Assembly: GCA_016787785.1 (NCBI GenBank)
Contig: JAEUTO010000010.1
Span: 310,001-374,000, forward strand
DNA from: Bacteroidia bacterium
GTDB lineage: Bacteria; Bacteroidota; Bacteroidia; B-17B0; Aurantibacillaceae
Length of the DNA stretch: 64,000 nt
Reading direction: 5' to 3'
The position numbers and the translations under genes were made by a program. The notes beneath the pieces were generated by a model, which was not told where the DNA came from, did no database searches, and was given only the letters and a program-made list of their open reading frames with translations. This document shows, piece by piece, positions 26,857 through 37,600 of the stretch (positions within the stretch are counted from its first letter, which is position 1; every line of letters begins with the position of its first letter).

Positions 26857-29679
26857 ATGAGTACTAAAGATGTTACAAAATTAAGTTCAAAAGAGTTTAT
26901 TATAATTAAAGGCGCGCGTCAACACAATTTAAAAAATGTAGATGTTGCTTTGCCGCGTAATAAAATGATCGTTATTACCGGACTCTCAGGCTCCGGAAAA
27001 TCATCTTTGGCCTTTGATACTTTATATGCAGAGGGACAAAGACGTTATGTAGAAAGTCTTTCCGCCTACGCCCGCCAGTTTTTAGGCAGGTTAGAAAAAC
27101 CGCAGGTAGATTATATTAAAGGTATTTCGCCAGCAATTGCTATTGAGCAAAAAGTTATTTCGCGTAATCCGCGGAGTACGGTTGGCACCATTACAGAGAT
27201 CTACGATTATTTTAAATTATTATTCTCAAGAGTTGGTAAAACGTATAGCCCGGTTAGTGGCAAACAGGTAAAACGCCAAACGGTTACCGATGTAGTTAAT
27301 TTTGTTGCCGAATTAAAAGAAGGCGCAAAGGTTTTAATTCTTTCAAAAGTTTCAGAGGCAAAAGATCGTCCTTTTCAAAAACAGTTGGAACTTCTTTCGC
27401 AACAAGGCTTTTCAAGAGCGGTTGTTAACGGAGAAATTAAAAAGATAAATGAGATAGATCCTAAGAGCCTTAAAAAAACAGCGGAAGTATTTTTATTAAT
27501 TGATAGGTTAGTTTCTAATCCTACAGACGAAGATTTTTTAAACCGTACTGCGGACAGTGTTCAAACGGCTTTTTATGAGGGTAATGGCGAGTGTTTACTT
27601 TGGATTGAAAAAGGTGATGGTACTTATAATAAAAATTCTTTCAGTAATTTATTTGAGTTAGATGGTATTTCTTTTGAAGAACCTAACGTCAATTTTTTCA
27701 CTTTCAATAATCCTATTGGTGCCTGCAAAACCTGCGAAGGTTTTGGAAGCATTATTGGCATTGATCCCGATCTTGTTATTCCGAACAAAAGTCTTTCTGT
27801 ATTTCAAAACGCTATTGTGTGTTGGAATGGGGAAGTAATGAGCGCCTACAAAAAAGAACTTTTAAAGAATGCGCATAAATTTAATTTCCCGGTACATAAA
27901 CCCATTGTAGAGTTATCTAAAAAAGATTACCAATTATTATGGGATGGCAATCAGTACTTCGACGGTTTAAATGCATTCTTCAAAATGCTGGAAAAAGAAA
28001 CCTACAAAATTCAATACCGTGTAATGTTAGCGCGTTACCGTGGCAAGACTGTTTGTCCTGATTGCCAGGGAACACGTTTGCGTAAGGATGCTAATTATGT
28101 TTTAATTGGTGGAAAAAATATTACAGAATTGGTTTTAACACCGGTTGAGAATTTATATCCTTTCTTCAAGAATTTAAAGTTAGACGAGCACGATACAAAA
28201 GTGGCAAAACGTTTGTTAACAGAGATCACTAACCGTTTGCAGTATTTGTTAGATGTTGGTTTAGGTTATTTAACCTTAAACCGTGTTGCTAATACGTTAA
28301 GCGGCGGCGAGAGCCAGCGTATCAATCTGGCAACACAATTAGGAAGTACCCTGGTTGGCAGCTTGTATATTTTAGATGAACCAAGTATTGGTTTGCATCC
28401 ACGCGATACGGAGCGTTTGATAAAAGTGTTACGTTCGTTGCAACAACAAGGCAATACCGTAATTATTGTAGAACATGATGAAGAAATTATGCGCATGGCC
28501 GATGAGTTAATAGATATTGGTCCGGAAGCTGGAACGCATGGCGGGCATTTGGTTTTTCAGGGCACGCATAAAGAATTATTAAAGAGTAAAGCCGGTTATA
28601 CTACAAAATACTTAAATGATCTTTTAAGAATTGAAGTTCCAAAAAGCCGCCGTAAGTGGAAAGAATTTATTGAGATAAGAAATTTGAACGATAACAATTT
28701 AAAAAATGTTTCGGTTAAATTTCCGTTAGGCGTTTTAACCTGTGTAACAGGGGTGAGTGGTTCGGGCAAATCAACTTTAGTTAGAAGAGGCTTGATCCCT
28801 AACTTACAACGTTACTTAGATGGTTATTTTGAAAGTGTGAATGCCGATCACATGATTGGCGGCAGCTTAAAACAAATTAAGCAGTTAGAGTTTGTAGATC
28901 AAAATCCAATAGGTAAATCGTCACGCTCTAATCCCGTAACCTATGTAAAAGCATTTGATGAGGTTAGGAATTTGTATGCAGAACAAGGTCTTTCAAAAAC
29001 ACGTGGTTACAAACCGGGCTTTTTTAGTTTTAACGTAGAAGGCGGTCGTTGCGAAGTGTGCCAGGGCGAAGGACAAATTACAGTGGAGATGCAGTTTATG
29101 GCCGACATACAATTGCAGTGCGAAAATTGCAAAGGCAAACGTTATAAAGCAGAAACATTAGAAGTATTATATCGCGGCAAATCAATTTCTGATATTTTAG
29201 ATCTTACCGTAGAAGACGCTGTTGAATTTTTTGAAGGCGATAAACAAAATAAAACCTGCCAACGGATCTTAGAAAAATTACAAGCCTTACAAGCCGTTGG
29301 TTTGGGTTATGTAGCTCTAGGGCAAAGCAGCAGTACGTTGAGTGGAGGAGAAGCGCAGCGTATTAAACTGGCAAGCTTTTTAATTGCCATTAATAATACA
29401 TCGCCCACCTTATTTGTGTTTGATGAACCAACAACAGGTTTGCATTTTCATGATGTAGCCAAACTTTTAAAATCATTTGATGCGCTGTTGGCAAAAGGAC
29501 ATTCTATTGTAGTGATAGAACATAATTTAGATGTAATTAAATGTGCCGACTGGATAATTGATGTTGGTCCTGAAGGTGGAGAGAACGGCGGAACGATAGT
29601 TTTTGAAGGCACGCCAGACGATCTTGCCAAAAATAAAAAAGGTTATACTGGGAAATATATAGCGGAGAAGTTGAAATAA
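26857..29679 (+). CDS. uvrA: Excinuclease ABC subunit A
   Basis: DNA-damage recognition ATPase of nucleotide excision repair. The 940-residue protein contains two ABC ATPase modules. Walker A sites are GLSGSGKSS (near residue 43) and GVSGSGKST (near 635); signature motifs are [10 protein letters not shown] and [19 protein letters not shown] and DEPTTGLHF are the Walker B regions. The C-terminal zinc module is intact (CEVCQGEG and CENCKGKRY). In the first zinc module, the second Cys pair is present (CKTCEGFG), but the first pair is replaced by [25 protein letters not shown] stretch precedes the ATG, unusually purine-rich for this genome. Confidence 0.97.
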   Translation: MSTKDVTKLSSKEFIIIKGARQHNLKNVDVALPRNKMIVITGLSGSGKSSLAFDTLYAEGQRRYVESLSAYARQFLGRLEKPQVDYIKGISPAIAIEQKVISRNPRSTVGTITEIYDYFKLLFSRVGKTYSPVSGKQVKRQTVTDVVNFVAELKEGAKVLILSKVSEAKDRPFQKQLELLSQQGFSRAVVNGEIKKINEIDPKSLKKTAEVFLLIDRLVSNPTDEDFLNRTADSVQTAFYEGNGECLLWIEKGDGTYNKNSFSNLFELDGISFEEPNVNFFTFNNPIGACKTCEGFGSIIGIDPDLVIPNKSLSVFQNAIVCWNGEVMSAYKKELLKNAHKFNFPVHKPIVELSKKDYQLLWDGNQYFDGLNAFFKMLEKETYKIQYRVMLARYRGKTVCPDCQGTRLRKDANYVLIGGKNITELVLTPVENLYPFFKNLKLDEHDTKVAKRLLTEITNRLQYLLDVGLGYLTLNRVANTLSGGESQRINLATQLGSTLVGSLYILDEPSIGLHPRDTERLIKVLRSLQQQGNTVIIVEHDEEIMRMADELIDIGPEAGTHGGHLVFQGTHKELLKSKAGYTTKYLNDLLRIEVPKSRRKWKEFIEIRNLNDNNLKNVSVKFPLGVLTCVTGVSGSGKSTLVRRGLIPNLQRYLDGYFESVNADHMIGGSLKQIKQLEFVDQNPIGKSSRSNPVTYVKAFDEVRNLYAEQGLSKTRGYKPGFFSFNVEGGRCEVCQGEGQITVEMQFMADIQLQCENCKGKRYKAETLEVLYRGKSISDILDLTVEDAVEFFEGDKQNKTCQRILEKLQALQAVGLGYVALGQSSSTLSGGEAQRIKLASFLIAINNTSPTLFVFDEPTTGLHFHDVAKLLKSFDALLAKGHSIVVIEHNLDVIKCADWIIDVGPEGGENGGTIVFEGTPDDLAKNKKGYTGKYIAEKLK

Positions 29680-29696
29680 GAATTAAAACGCGGTGC

Positions 29697-30410
29697 ATGA
29701 ACATCAGGATAATTTTACTTTTTAGTGTTACGGTTGGTCTTTTTACTTCCTGCGGCGTTATTAAAAATTCACCTAAGTATCAATTGGCCAATGGATATTA
29801 TAAAAGCAAATCCTTTTCTTCTAAAACAGAAAAAGTTTATATAGATAATGAAGTAGATACTGTTTATGTTTACAAATACGATAAAGTCTTAAAAACGGTT
29901 GATACTTCTTCTATCAACCGATTGGTGTTTGCTCACAAAACGTCTAAGAGCAACGAAGATTCAAAATATTTTCGTCAGCCAAGTTTTGATGTGGATTTTG
30001 TGACCATGCCATTTAAATACAGACCAACGCAGCGTGGTTTTCCGCAGCAATTTAATACAAATTTGAACGGCGCAGTTTATTTTGGTTTGCGCAACGATGT
30101 TTACCATTTAAAATATAAAGAAACACCGTTAAAAAAGTATTTGCGCCAAACTACGCATTATGGTTTTTCTTTTGGTGTGTTTACAGGTATTGGTGGCGCT
30201 GCAATAAACCCATGGGTAACCAACGGTGTTGTTGGTTACGAATACGACGGTGTGGCATGGTCAAAAGGTATTAGTGCCATTATTGGAATTAATAATTTTA
30301 CATTGGGTTTAGCACTTGGTTTTGATGATCTGCTGGATGAGAATAAAGATTTTTGGATCTACCAGCAAAAACCCTGGTTAGGTTTAGCATTTGGCCTTAA
30401 TCTTAATTAG
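29697..30410 (+). CDS. Uncharacterised lipoprotein
   Basis: A 237-residue protein with a lipoprotein signal (SVTVGLFTSCGVIKNSPKYQ). The rest is rich in aromatic residues and glycine. The C-terminal half (TTHYGFSFGVFTGIGGAAI to GLALGFDDLL) has the alternating pattern of an outer-membrane or beta-sheet protein. I do not recognise a named family. It lies 17 bases downstream of uvrA and two bases upstream of the Dph6-like gene on the same strand, so the three are probably co-transcribed. Confidence 0.7.
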   Translation: MNIRIILLFSVTVGLFTSCGVIKNSPKYQLANGYYKSKSFSSKTEKVYIDNEVDTVYVYKYDKVLKTVDTSSINRLVFAHKTSKSNEDSKYFRQPSFDVDFVTMPFKYRPTQRGFPQQFNTNLNGAVYFGLRNDVYHLKYKETPLKKYLRQTTHYGFSFGVFTGIGGAAINPWVTNGVVGYEYDGVAWSKGISAIIGINNFTLGLALGFDDLLDENKDFWIYQQKPWLGLAFGLNLN

Positions 30411-30412
30411 AC

Positions 30413-31129
30413 ATGAGTAATTTACCAAAAGCAATTTTTTGTTGGAGTGGAGGAAAAGATTCCGCTTTTTGTTTGCACAAAGTTTTATCAGGAAAATTAT
30501 TTGATGTTAAGTATTTGCTTACTACTGTAAACGATGAATTCAAGCGCGTCTCCATGCACGGAACGCGGGAAGCGTTATTGGATCTTCAAACCGCGTCTAT
30601 TGGCATTCCTTCCTTAAAAGTAAGAGTAAAAGAAGGCACCAACGATGAGTATGAAAAACAAATGGAAGCCGTTCTGTTAAAAGCAAAAGCCGAAGGCATT
30701 GAACATGTTATTTTTGGAGATATTTTTTTGGAAGACCTGAGAGTTTACCGCGAAAACAATTTAGCCAAAGTAAATATGAAAGCCGTTTTTCCTTTATGGA
30801 AAAGAGATACAAAGGAATTGATTAAAGAGTTCATTGATCTAAAATTCAGAACTGTGCTGTGCTGCGTGAACGATGGTTATTTGGGCGAAGAATGGTTAGG
30901 GAGAGAAATAAACGAAGTGTTCGTTAAAGATCTACCGGCAAATGTGGACCCCTGCGGCGAGAATGGGGAGTACCATACCTTTTGCTTTGCAGGGCCGCTG
31001 TTTAAGCATGAAATTAAAATTACGGTTGGTGAAAAAATATATAAAGCGTTGGATATAAAAACAGATGATACCTGTAAAACAGATCAAGCTGTTGTTACCA
31101 AAGGGTTTTGGTTTTGCGATCTGGTTTAA
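30413..31129 (+). CDS. Dph6-like PP-loop ATPase
   Basis: A 238-residue cytoplasmic adenine-nucleotide alpha hydrolase. The PP-loop is FCWSGGKDSAF (residues 9-19). Further family segments are HGTREALLDLQ, IFGDIFLEDLRVYRE, FPLWKRDTKELI and the C-terminal DPCGENGEYHTFCFAGP. Eukaryotic and archaeal members (Dph6) amidate diphthine on elongation factor 2, a modification that bacteria lack. The bacterial members must therefore act on another substrate, which is not known. It is the last gene of the uvrA run; about 190 AT-rich bases with no clear signal follow. Confidence 0.85.
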   Translation: MSNLPKAIFCWSGGKDSAFCLHKVLSGKLFDVKYLLTTVNDEFKRVSMHGTREALLDLQTASIGIPSLKVRVKEGTNDEYEKQMEAVLLKAKAEGIEHVIFGDIFLEDLRVYRENNLAKVNMKAVFPLWKRDTKELIKEFIDLKFRTVLCCVNDGYLGEEWLGREINEVFVKDLPANVDPCGENGEYHTFCFAGPLFKHEIKITVGEKIYKALDIKTDDTCKTDQAVVTKGFWFCDLV

Positions 31130-31316
31130 TTCAAAAAAAAAGATACCGAAAAGTAGAAAACAAGTGGTACTGAAAAATAAAAAAACTACTTTGGTAGAAC
31201 CATTTAAAAGCATATGTTTGTCACTATAAAATTAAAGTTAAAACTAGTTTTTTCTGCTACTAACAAAAATATTTTTTTTATGCCTGCCAGGTAATGAAAA
31301 TTAAATTTAAAATAAT

Positions 31317-33110
31317 TTGAGATACATATTAATATTTACTATTATTTTTTTGAGATTTTGTTTAAGTCCATGTTTTAGCCAGCATAAAGAAATAGATTCT
31401 CTAAAAAAAGTTCTTCATGGGTTTAAAAATGATACCAATAAAGTTAACGTATTAAATGACTTAGCATGGAGACTTCAGAAAATAGGAAATTACGAAACCT
31501 CATTTCAATACTTAGATACGGCCGAAACACTGGCCGAAAAAATAAACTATAAAAGTGGCTTATCGATAACTTATAATGTAGTTGGTGTGATCTATGCGAA
31601 TGAAGGAAATTATCCTGCGGCACTTAAAAATCACTTTTTAGCGTTAAAACTCAGAGAGGAACTTGGCGATAAAAAGGGAATAGCATCTTCGCTTAATAAC
31701 ATAGGCACGGTTTATAGGCTCGAAGGAAATCATTATGAAGCAATAAAAAGTTATTTTTTAGCTCTAAAAATTGGAGAGTCAATAAATGACAAAGCCGGAA
31801 TAGCTGCAAATTACAATAATTTAGGCCTTGTTTATTTTAGCCAACAAAATTTTCCTAAAGCTTTAAAATGTTATCTACAATCTCTTAAACTAAAGGAGGA
31901 GTTGGGCAATAAACGAGGTTGTGCAAATTCTTACAATAATATTGGGCTGGTTTACAGCAATAGAGGGAATTATATCGAGGCTATGAAGAATTTTTCCATA
32001 AGCCTGAACATTATGGAGGAGTTTGATAATAAGTATGGTATTGAAACAGCATGCTCAAATATGGCTACGATTTTTATTAAGCAAAAGAAGTACAAGGAAG
32101 CATCTGTTTACGGAAATAAAGCACTGGAAATTGCAACTGAAATTGGAGATGTTGCCGGAATAAAAGAAGCAAACTTTTGTTTGAGTCAATTAAACGAGGC
32201 GCTTGGCGACAGCAAGAAATCCTTGCAGTACTATAAGGCCTATGTTAAAAATAAAGATAGTCTTATTAATGAGGATAAAACAAAGGAGATCATAAAACTT
32301 CAAATGAACTATGAGTTTGATAAGAAGGAATCAGAAGCGCTTCTTGCTCATGAATTAAGGGAAAAAATGCTCATTGAGGAAGGCAAGCGGCAGGGAGTTT
32401 TTAACCTGGTAATTATTTCGCTACTTATACTTGTATCTGTTTCAACTTTTATAATTTACAAACGGTATAAAATAATAAATAAACAAAAAGAAACAATTGA
32501 ACATCTGCTAAAGGAAATACATCACAGGGTTAAAAATAATTTGCAGGTAATTTCAAGCATTCTTAATTTACAAAAGGGATACATTGATGATGAAAAAAAT
32601 CGTGAAGTTTTTCAAGATTGTCAAAATAGGATCTATGCGATGGCTGCAATACATGAAAAACTTTATACCAAAGCAGCACTAACCAACATTAATTTACAAG
32701 ACTATATAACCACTCTTATTTCCCAGTTAATTGATACCTATAAGGTTAAATATCCTATTAAGCAAGAGGTAGAAGTGAACGTTGGAGGGCTAAAGTTAGA
32801 TACTCTTATAACCGTTGGATTAATTACAAACGAAATAATTAGTAACTCTATAAAATATGCCTTTAATAATGCCGAAGATAATTTGGTTTTCTTTAAGTTG
32901 TCTAAAAATATATCAACCTCAATATATACCTTAACCATTGGCGATAATGGAAAAGGCATTGGTTTTAATTTTTTTGAAGCTCAGCCTTCGTTTGGAGTCG
33001 AGTTAATCAAGGTTTTAGTTGAACAGTTAGACGGAAAGATCGTACATCACCAGGATCTGAAAGGAACTGTTTATGAGATCACGTTTTCGGTCCAGGCATC
33101 CGATAAATGA
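31317..33110 (+). CDS. TPR-containing sensor histidine kinase (HisKA_2 type)
   Basis: A 597-residue orphan sensor kinase. It has a signal peptide (FCLSPCFSQ), about six tetratricopeptide repeats (residues 35-330, with phrases such as GIASSLNNIGTVYRLEGNHY), a transmembrane segment near 365-382, a HisKA_2 domain with EIHHRVKNNLQVISS (His402/403) and a HATPase domain with NEIISNSIKYAF and GDNGKGIGF. The sensor faces the periplasm. The start is a TTG. An ATG at 31294 opens a nine-codon frame that ends across it, and adding one T to the TTT run at 31316-31318 would join the two frames, so a sequence error is possible. No response regulator gene is adjacent. Confidence 0.9.
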   Translation: MRYILIFTIIFLRFCLSPCFSQHKEIDSLKKVLHGFKNDTNKVNVLNDLAWRLQKIGNYETSFQYLDTAETLAEKINYKSGLSITYNVVGVIYANEGNYPAALKNHFLALKLREELGDKKGIASSLNNIGTVYRLEGNHYEAIKSYFLALKIGESINDKAGIAANYNNLGLVYFSQQNFPKALKCYLQSLKLKEELGNKRGCANSYNNIGLVYSNRGNYIEAMKNFSISLNIMEEFDNKYGIETACSNMATIFIKQKKYKEASVYGNKALEIATEIGDVAGIKEANFCLSQLNEALGDSKKSLQYYKAYVKNKDSLINEDKTKEIIKLQMNYEFDKKESEALLAHELREKMLIEEGKRQGVFNLVIISLLILVSVSTFIIYKRYKIINKQKETIEHLLKEIHHRVKNNLQVISSILNLQKGYIDDEKNREVFQDCQNRIYAMAAIHEKLYTKAALTNINLQDYITTLISQLIDTYKVKYPIKQEVEVNVGGLKLDTLITVGLITNEIISNSIKYAFNNAEDNLVFFKLSKNISTSIYTLTIGDNGKGIGFNFFEAQPSFGVELIKVLVEQLDGKIVHHQDLKGTVYEITFSVQASDK

Positions 33111-33217
33111 TATTTCAATAACTGTTCTAAACGAAGTATTGGTAATAAAAAGAACATTTATTGAAAGGCAGGTGTATAAAGTGATAACAAAGGTTTTTGA
33201 TTTTGTGATCTCCAACC

Positions 33218-33346
33218 AAATTAAAACACATAGGCACATAGAAAAAGAAAAATAATAGTCCTCATAGAATTGAAGCTTCGCTTCAATTTGCTATTGCTTC
33301 TTTCTTTATTTTCCATTCAGGACTAGTATCTATGTGTTTAATTTTT
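33218..33346. repeat. Foldback element with central hairpin
   Basis: This 130-base intergenic stretch reads as an imperfect inverted repeat. The outer arms are AAATTAAAACACATAG (33218-33233) and CTATGTGTTTAATTTT (33330-33345). Inner arms are TAGTCCT (33256-33262) and AGGACTA (33319-33325). At the centre is a perfect 9-bp hairpin, AATTGAAGC / GCTTCAATT (33268-33288) with a TTC loop. There is no reading frame. It may be a small mobile repeat or encode a structured RNA. The left arm shares ACACATAGGCACATAG with the repeat at 21775-21790. Confidence 0.5.
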
Positions 33347-33393
33347 TATGAATCAGAATTTTAATTTATCTTTAGTGCCGGCAATAACATCCA

Positions 33394-33807
33394 ATGACTG
33401 AAAAAGTAATAAAAACCAAGTACGCAACTATTACTTACAGAAGTGACGGCATCATTCATCTTCACTATTTAGATCATTTATTAGTGTTAGAAGAGAGCAA
33501 GGAAGTTTTTAAAGTTATTAGAGAAAATTCTCCCTGGAACATTTCTCCATTATACATTAGTGGCGAAACCTTTTCGGGTATGGATAAAGAATCAAAGATC
33601 TTTTTTGCAAGTGAGGAAGTATTACAGCACTGCTCGTCGGTAGCAGTGTTGGTAAGAAATATTGGCCAAAGAATATTAACTAATTTTTATTTTAGACTTG
33701 TAAAAACCGAAACCCCAACACGTTTTTTTTCATCGGAGGCAGAAGCTATTAAATGGTCGTTAAATTATAGAGATGTGAATGTTTCTCAAAGAGAAAATTC
33801 AAATTAA
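33394..33807 (+). CDS. Small SpoIIAA/STAS-like protein (DUF7793-like), copy 1
   Basis: A 137-residue cytoplasmic protein without signal peptide. It resembles the STAS/SEC14-like proteins of Bacteroidota now called DUF7793. It is a divergent paralogue of the protein encoded at 43104: the two share NxxxRxxxNFxxxxxK, then TRFFSSEAEAIKW versus TRLFTSETEAIKW near the C-terminus. Function unknown; related folds act in partner-switching regulation. It follows a structured repeat and lies 29 bases from the convergent frameshifted lipoprotein gene. Confidence 0.65.
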   Translation: MTEKVIKTKYATITYRSDGIIHLHYLDHLLVLEESKEVFKVIRENSPWNISPLYISGETFSGMDKESKIFFASEEVLQHCSSVAVLVRNIGQRILTNFYFRLVKTETPTRFFSSEAEAIKWSLNYRDVNVSQRENSN

Positions 33808-33835
33808 TTAGGGCTGATGTTACAAAATCTGTGAT

Positions 33836-34551
33836 TTACCAATTTATCGAAAATGTTGTTGTTTGATTTGGGTAAACCTTTACAGTATCAATTGAAGTTG
33901 TAACAATACCCATTTTACGTTTGCGGATTATGCGTTTTAAACGCTGGCTTTTAAATTTCTGTGTTGGGACAGTATAAGTTGAAGGAAAAGGGAATCCATT
34001 GCATCCATAAAAATAGATAGCTCCAAAAATATTTTGATCTCCCGGAAAAAAATTGCCTTTAGTATCAATATATTCAATAGTAGCGAAATTTACTATTAAA
34101 CTATCGTATTGCTGAGAGGGGCTAAATAAATTATTATAGTGTATTGCAAGATCTGCTTCTCCAACATCAATTAATACCTTATCGTTATTATTTCCTACAT
34201 CAATATAAGTAAGCTGACTACCGCCACATGGATAGAATTGTTCCAATCCCCAGCTTTCTTTTACGGCAACAAAATAATTATGTTTTTTACTCACAATCAG
34301 TTTTTCACGGTCAAAAAAACATTCGCCATTATTATCAGTTATGGCACTGGAAATTTCTTTGCAGTCGTTACTACCGGCATATTTGCCGTCTGGATTGTTT
34401 CCTTTTTTATCAACCAGCACTATATTAGCATTTGCGACATATTCGTTTAGGCCGGGTTAAATAATTTTATTTTAATGCTTGTTTTCTTTTTGCAGGTTGT
34501 AATAGCAAATGCTAATAAAAAAATAAAGAAATATTTTACCGGTTTTATCAT
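33836..34551 (-). pseudogene. Frameshifted lipoprotein gene with regulatory-like beta domain
   Basis: Reading from an ATG at 34551 gives a good lipoprotein signal (FFIFLLAFAITTCKKK) and then IKIKLFNPA before a TAA at 34449-34447. The frame one base back is open from 34456 and continues as GLNEYVANANIVLVDKKGN to the stop at 33836. The two join in sense if one base (for example one C in the CCC run at 34456-34454) is added, giving a protein of about 238 residues: a secreted lipoprotein with an N-terminal carboxypeptidase-regulatory-like beta domain. As given, the gene is broken, or the sequence has a one-base error. A GTG at 34420 would otherwise be the only start and would leave no signal peptide. 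Function unknown. Confidence 0.75.
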
Positions 34552-34612
34552 TGTATAAATAAATGGGCCTTATACGAATATAGAACAAAAATTTGATTTT
34601 CCAGTTAAGACA

Positions 34613-34645
34613 TAAAAAAAAGGGAAACAAATGCTGTTTCCCTTT
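34613..34645 (-). terminator. Intrinsic terminator of the ABC transporter gene
   Basis: Arms AAAGGGAAACA (34619-34629) and TGTTTCCCTTT (34635-34645) flank a five-base loop. On the minus strand the stem is followed by a run of T residues. It lies 20 bases past the ABC transporter stop codon. Confidence 0.88.
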
Positions 34646-34664
34646 CATCTCTCAAAAAATAAGT

Positions 34665-37600
34665 TTAAAATGCTTTTTTCTTTCCGAATTTAATGTTGCC
34701 TAAAGCATCTAAGACCTTTTTAAATATTTCAAAGTATAATGTAATTATTAAGGTAATGCTCATCATCCAGATAACACAGATGTTGAACCAATAGGTAGAG
34801 AAGTAAGTTCCCATAAAATTCTTTCTTGGTGCAAAAAAGTGCGCACGGCCCATTTTAGAATCTACCGGATCCTGGTAAACCGGATCTATCTGTTGAATTA
34901 ACTTGCCATCTTTCTCAATACAACGGTTTAATTCGCCGGCATTTTTTACCAGGTTATTTAAATTCTCGTTATCGTAATTGGCAGCAAGTTCTAAAAATTT
35001 ATCTTTATCTGCCGGGGTCTTCTGCATAGACAGTTTTACTTCATCTAATTTTTTATACGCTGTGTTTTGCACGTTGATATAATAATTTTTGATGTTTGTT
35101 AAGTAAGCTTTAATAGATGCAGCAACGGCAGGGTTATAACTCTTCTCGTTTATCTGACCTAAAACATCGCAGGTAACTTTTTTATTTATTTTGGTTTCCT
35201 TGGTTATTTCATTAAACAATAAAGCAATGTCAGACTTAACGTCGGTTAATTTTTTTCCTTCTTTCAATTCGTTCTCTATTTTCACCAACTTACTTTCCAA
35301 TTTAGGCATCCAATAATCTTTTTTGTACTGGGCAACACTAATACTTTTATCGTATTTATAAAAATTATGTTCGTAACGGTTCTCTTTAAATTGATTTACG
35401 GCTAGAGCCTCAAATGCCCAACGACTGGCCATTATCTCACCACTAATTGGCACAGAGCCTTGGGCTGCAAGTGTAGGATTTAATTTATCGAACTTAACAA
35501 CAACACCCGCCAATAATAATTGCGGGATAATTAAGAATGGAATTAAAATGTAAATAGTAACAGCGCTGTTAAACGCAGAGGAGATGTTTAAACCTAAGAT
35601 ATTTGCAAAACAAGATGAAGTAAATAATACCATCCAATAATCGGTAAACATACCTTGAATACCGAGAACAGAATTACCTACAATTACAAAGCTGCAGGTT
35701 TGTATAGCAGATAAAGCAAACATAATGATGATCTTACTCCACAAATAACTGCCTTTACTTAAATTAAGGAAGGATTCACGTTTACGGATCTTTCTGTCAC
35801 GAATGATCTCCTCGGCACTCACTGTTAGTCCAATAAATAGAGCCACAACAACCGACATGAACATGTAAGCAGGAATGTTTTCGTTCTCGCCAAAAACATA
35901 ACCTTTACTGGTGTCAACATCAGTATTAAAGAACCTTACCAAATACGCTAAAATAAAAGCGAGTAGGGGAGCTTCTAAAAAGTTGATCATTAAATACTGC
36001 GTGTTGGTTAATTTACTCTTAACGTCACGCGTCATAAATACTTTAAACTGTTTTAAAATATTCGGGATCTTGAAAATACTTTCAGGAATCTCGGTATGTT
36101 TTTTCTCAGAGTGAATATTGCTTTCAATACGCTCGCGGTATTGTACGTTCCATTCAAGCGGACTAACTTTTCTGTTATACGTTAAGTTACCGTACTCATC
36201 CAATACCTTGCTTTCAATGATATTAAAGATCTGCTCGGGGTTTACGTTACCGCAGTTCCAGCATTCTGATTCTTCTGCATTAACGTGATTAACCAAACGT
36301 TTAAAATAACTAACGGCATCAACCGGGTTACCATAATAAATCGGATAACCGCCCACGTCAAGGATCATTAAATTATCAAACATTTTGTAGATCTCTGATG
36401 ATGGTTGGTGAATTACCACAAAAATTAATTTTCCTTTTAAAGCAAGTTCTTTTAAAAGGTCCATAATATTTTCAGAGTCACGTGAAGACAGACCCGATGT
36501 TGGCTCATCCACAAATAAGACAGAAGGCTCGCGAATTAATTCTAAGGAGATATTTAAACGTTTACGTTGGCCACCCGAAATGGTTTTTTCTAAAGGCGAA
36601 CCAACTTTTAAATGACGTGTTTCACTTAAACCTAAATCGGCCAACAAACTGTTACAACGTTTTGAAATTTCTTCGTCATCTAAATTTCCGAAACATAATT
36701 TTGCGTTGTAAAAAAGATTTTGATAAACAGTAAGTTCTTCAATTAAAAGGTCATCCTGACTCACGTGGCCAATTACGCCTTGTATAGCTTCTCTTTCTGT
36801 GTGAATATTTTTGCCGTTTATTTTTACAGAACCACCGCTTGGTGTTTCCATGCTATTTAAAACGTTCAATAAAGTAGATTTACCCGCGCCTGAGCCGCCC
36901 ATGATACCAATAAGCTTACCAGACTCTTCGTTGATGTTAACATCGCGTAAACCTAATTTACCGCCTTTAAATTTGTATTCAAGATTTTTTACTTCAAAAG
37001 TAATACGCGCTTGCGATTCATCACTTAAGAAGCGGCCAATAACATCGCTGTAATAAATTGGTTTTATTTTGCTTGAACGGATAGAAGAACCCGGCGTAAA
37101 AATGTGTACACGCTCTTTAGAGATACTTTGTCCGTTTAATTGTAATTCATAATTGCCATAGAGTCTAAGCGCATACATGGACACGCTTTCGATCTGTATA
37201 ACGCGAACATCTTGCGGTAATGTTTCGCAGTAAATATGTTTGCTTTGATTTTGAATTCCCTCTTGATTATTATTAATAACCAAAATATTTGGGTTATTAG
37301 GTATAACTTCCAGGCTATCAATAATAAATGACGTTAAGAGATTGAACTCTTCCATTGGAATGTTAAATGTATCGGCCACGGTAAGCACGAATTCATTTTC
37401 CTGTTCAGAGATCTCGTTACTGGAGTGAATAAATTCAAGCAAACGTATTAACACGATCACTTTTTGAGGTTGTTCAAGTTCCTGATTTATTTGCGTACAG
37501 ATCTTTAAGATCTTAACAGAGTTAAGAGAAGTTCTTTTGGCTGCGCCTTCTTTTTTCTTGCTGGTGTTTTGGTGCGACTCTAAGTATTCGTCAAATATCT

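Noticed and set aside
30413-31129. Naming the PP-loop protein dph6
   Set aside because: Bacteria lack the diphthamide substrate, so the symbol would imply a function that cannot apply.
31220-31234. Single copy resembling the LytTR repeat (GTCACTATAAAATTA) before the orphan kinase
   Set aside because: No second copy at 21 bases and only partial match.
31294-31320. Nine-codon frame starting at ATG 31294 as a leader peptide for the kinase gene
   Set aside because: No leader-peptide features or attenuator follow; a one-base sequence error or the TTG start explains it as well.
34447-34456. Programmed -1 frameshift in the lipoprotein gene
   Set aside because: No X-XXY-YYZ slippery site or downstream structure is visible; a deletion or sequence error is simpler.
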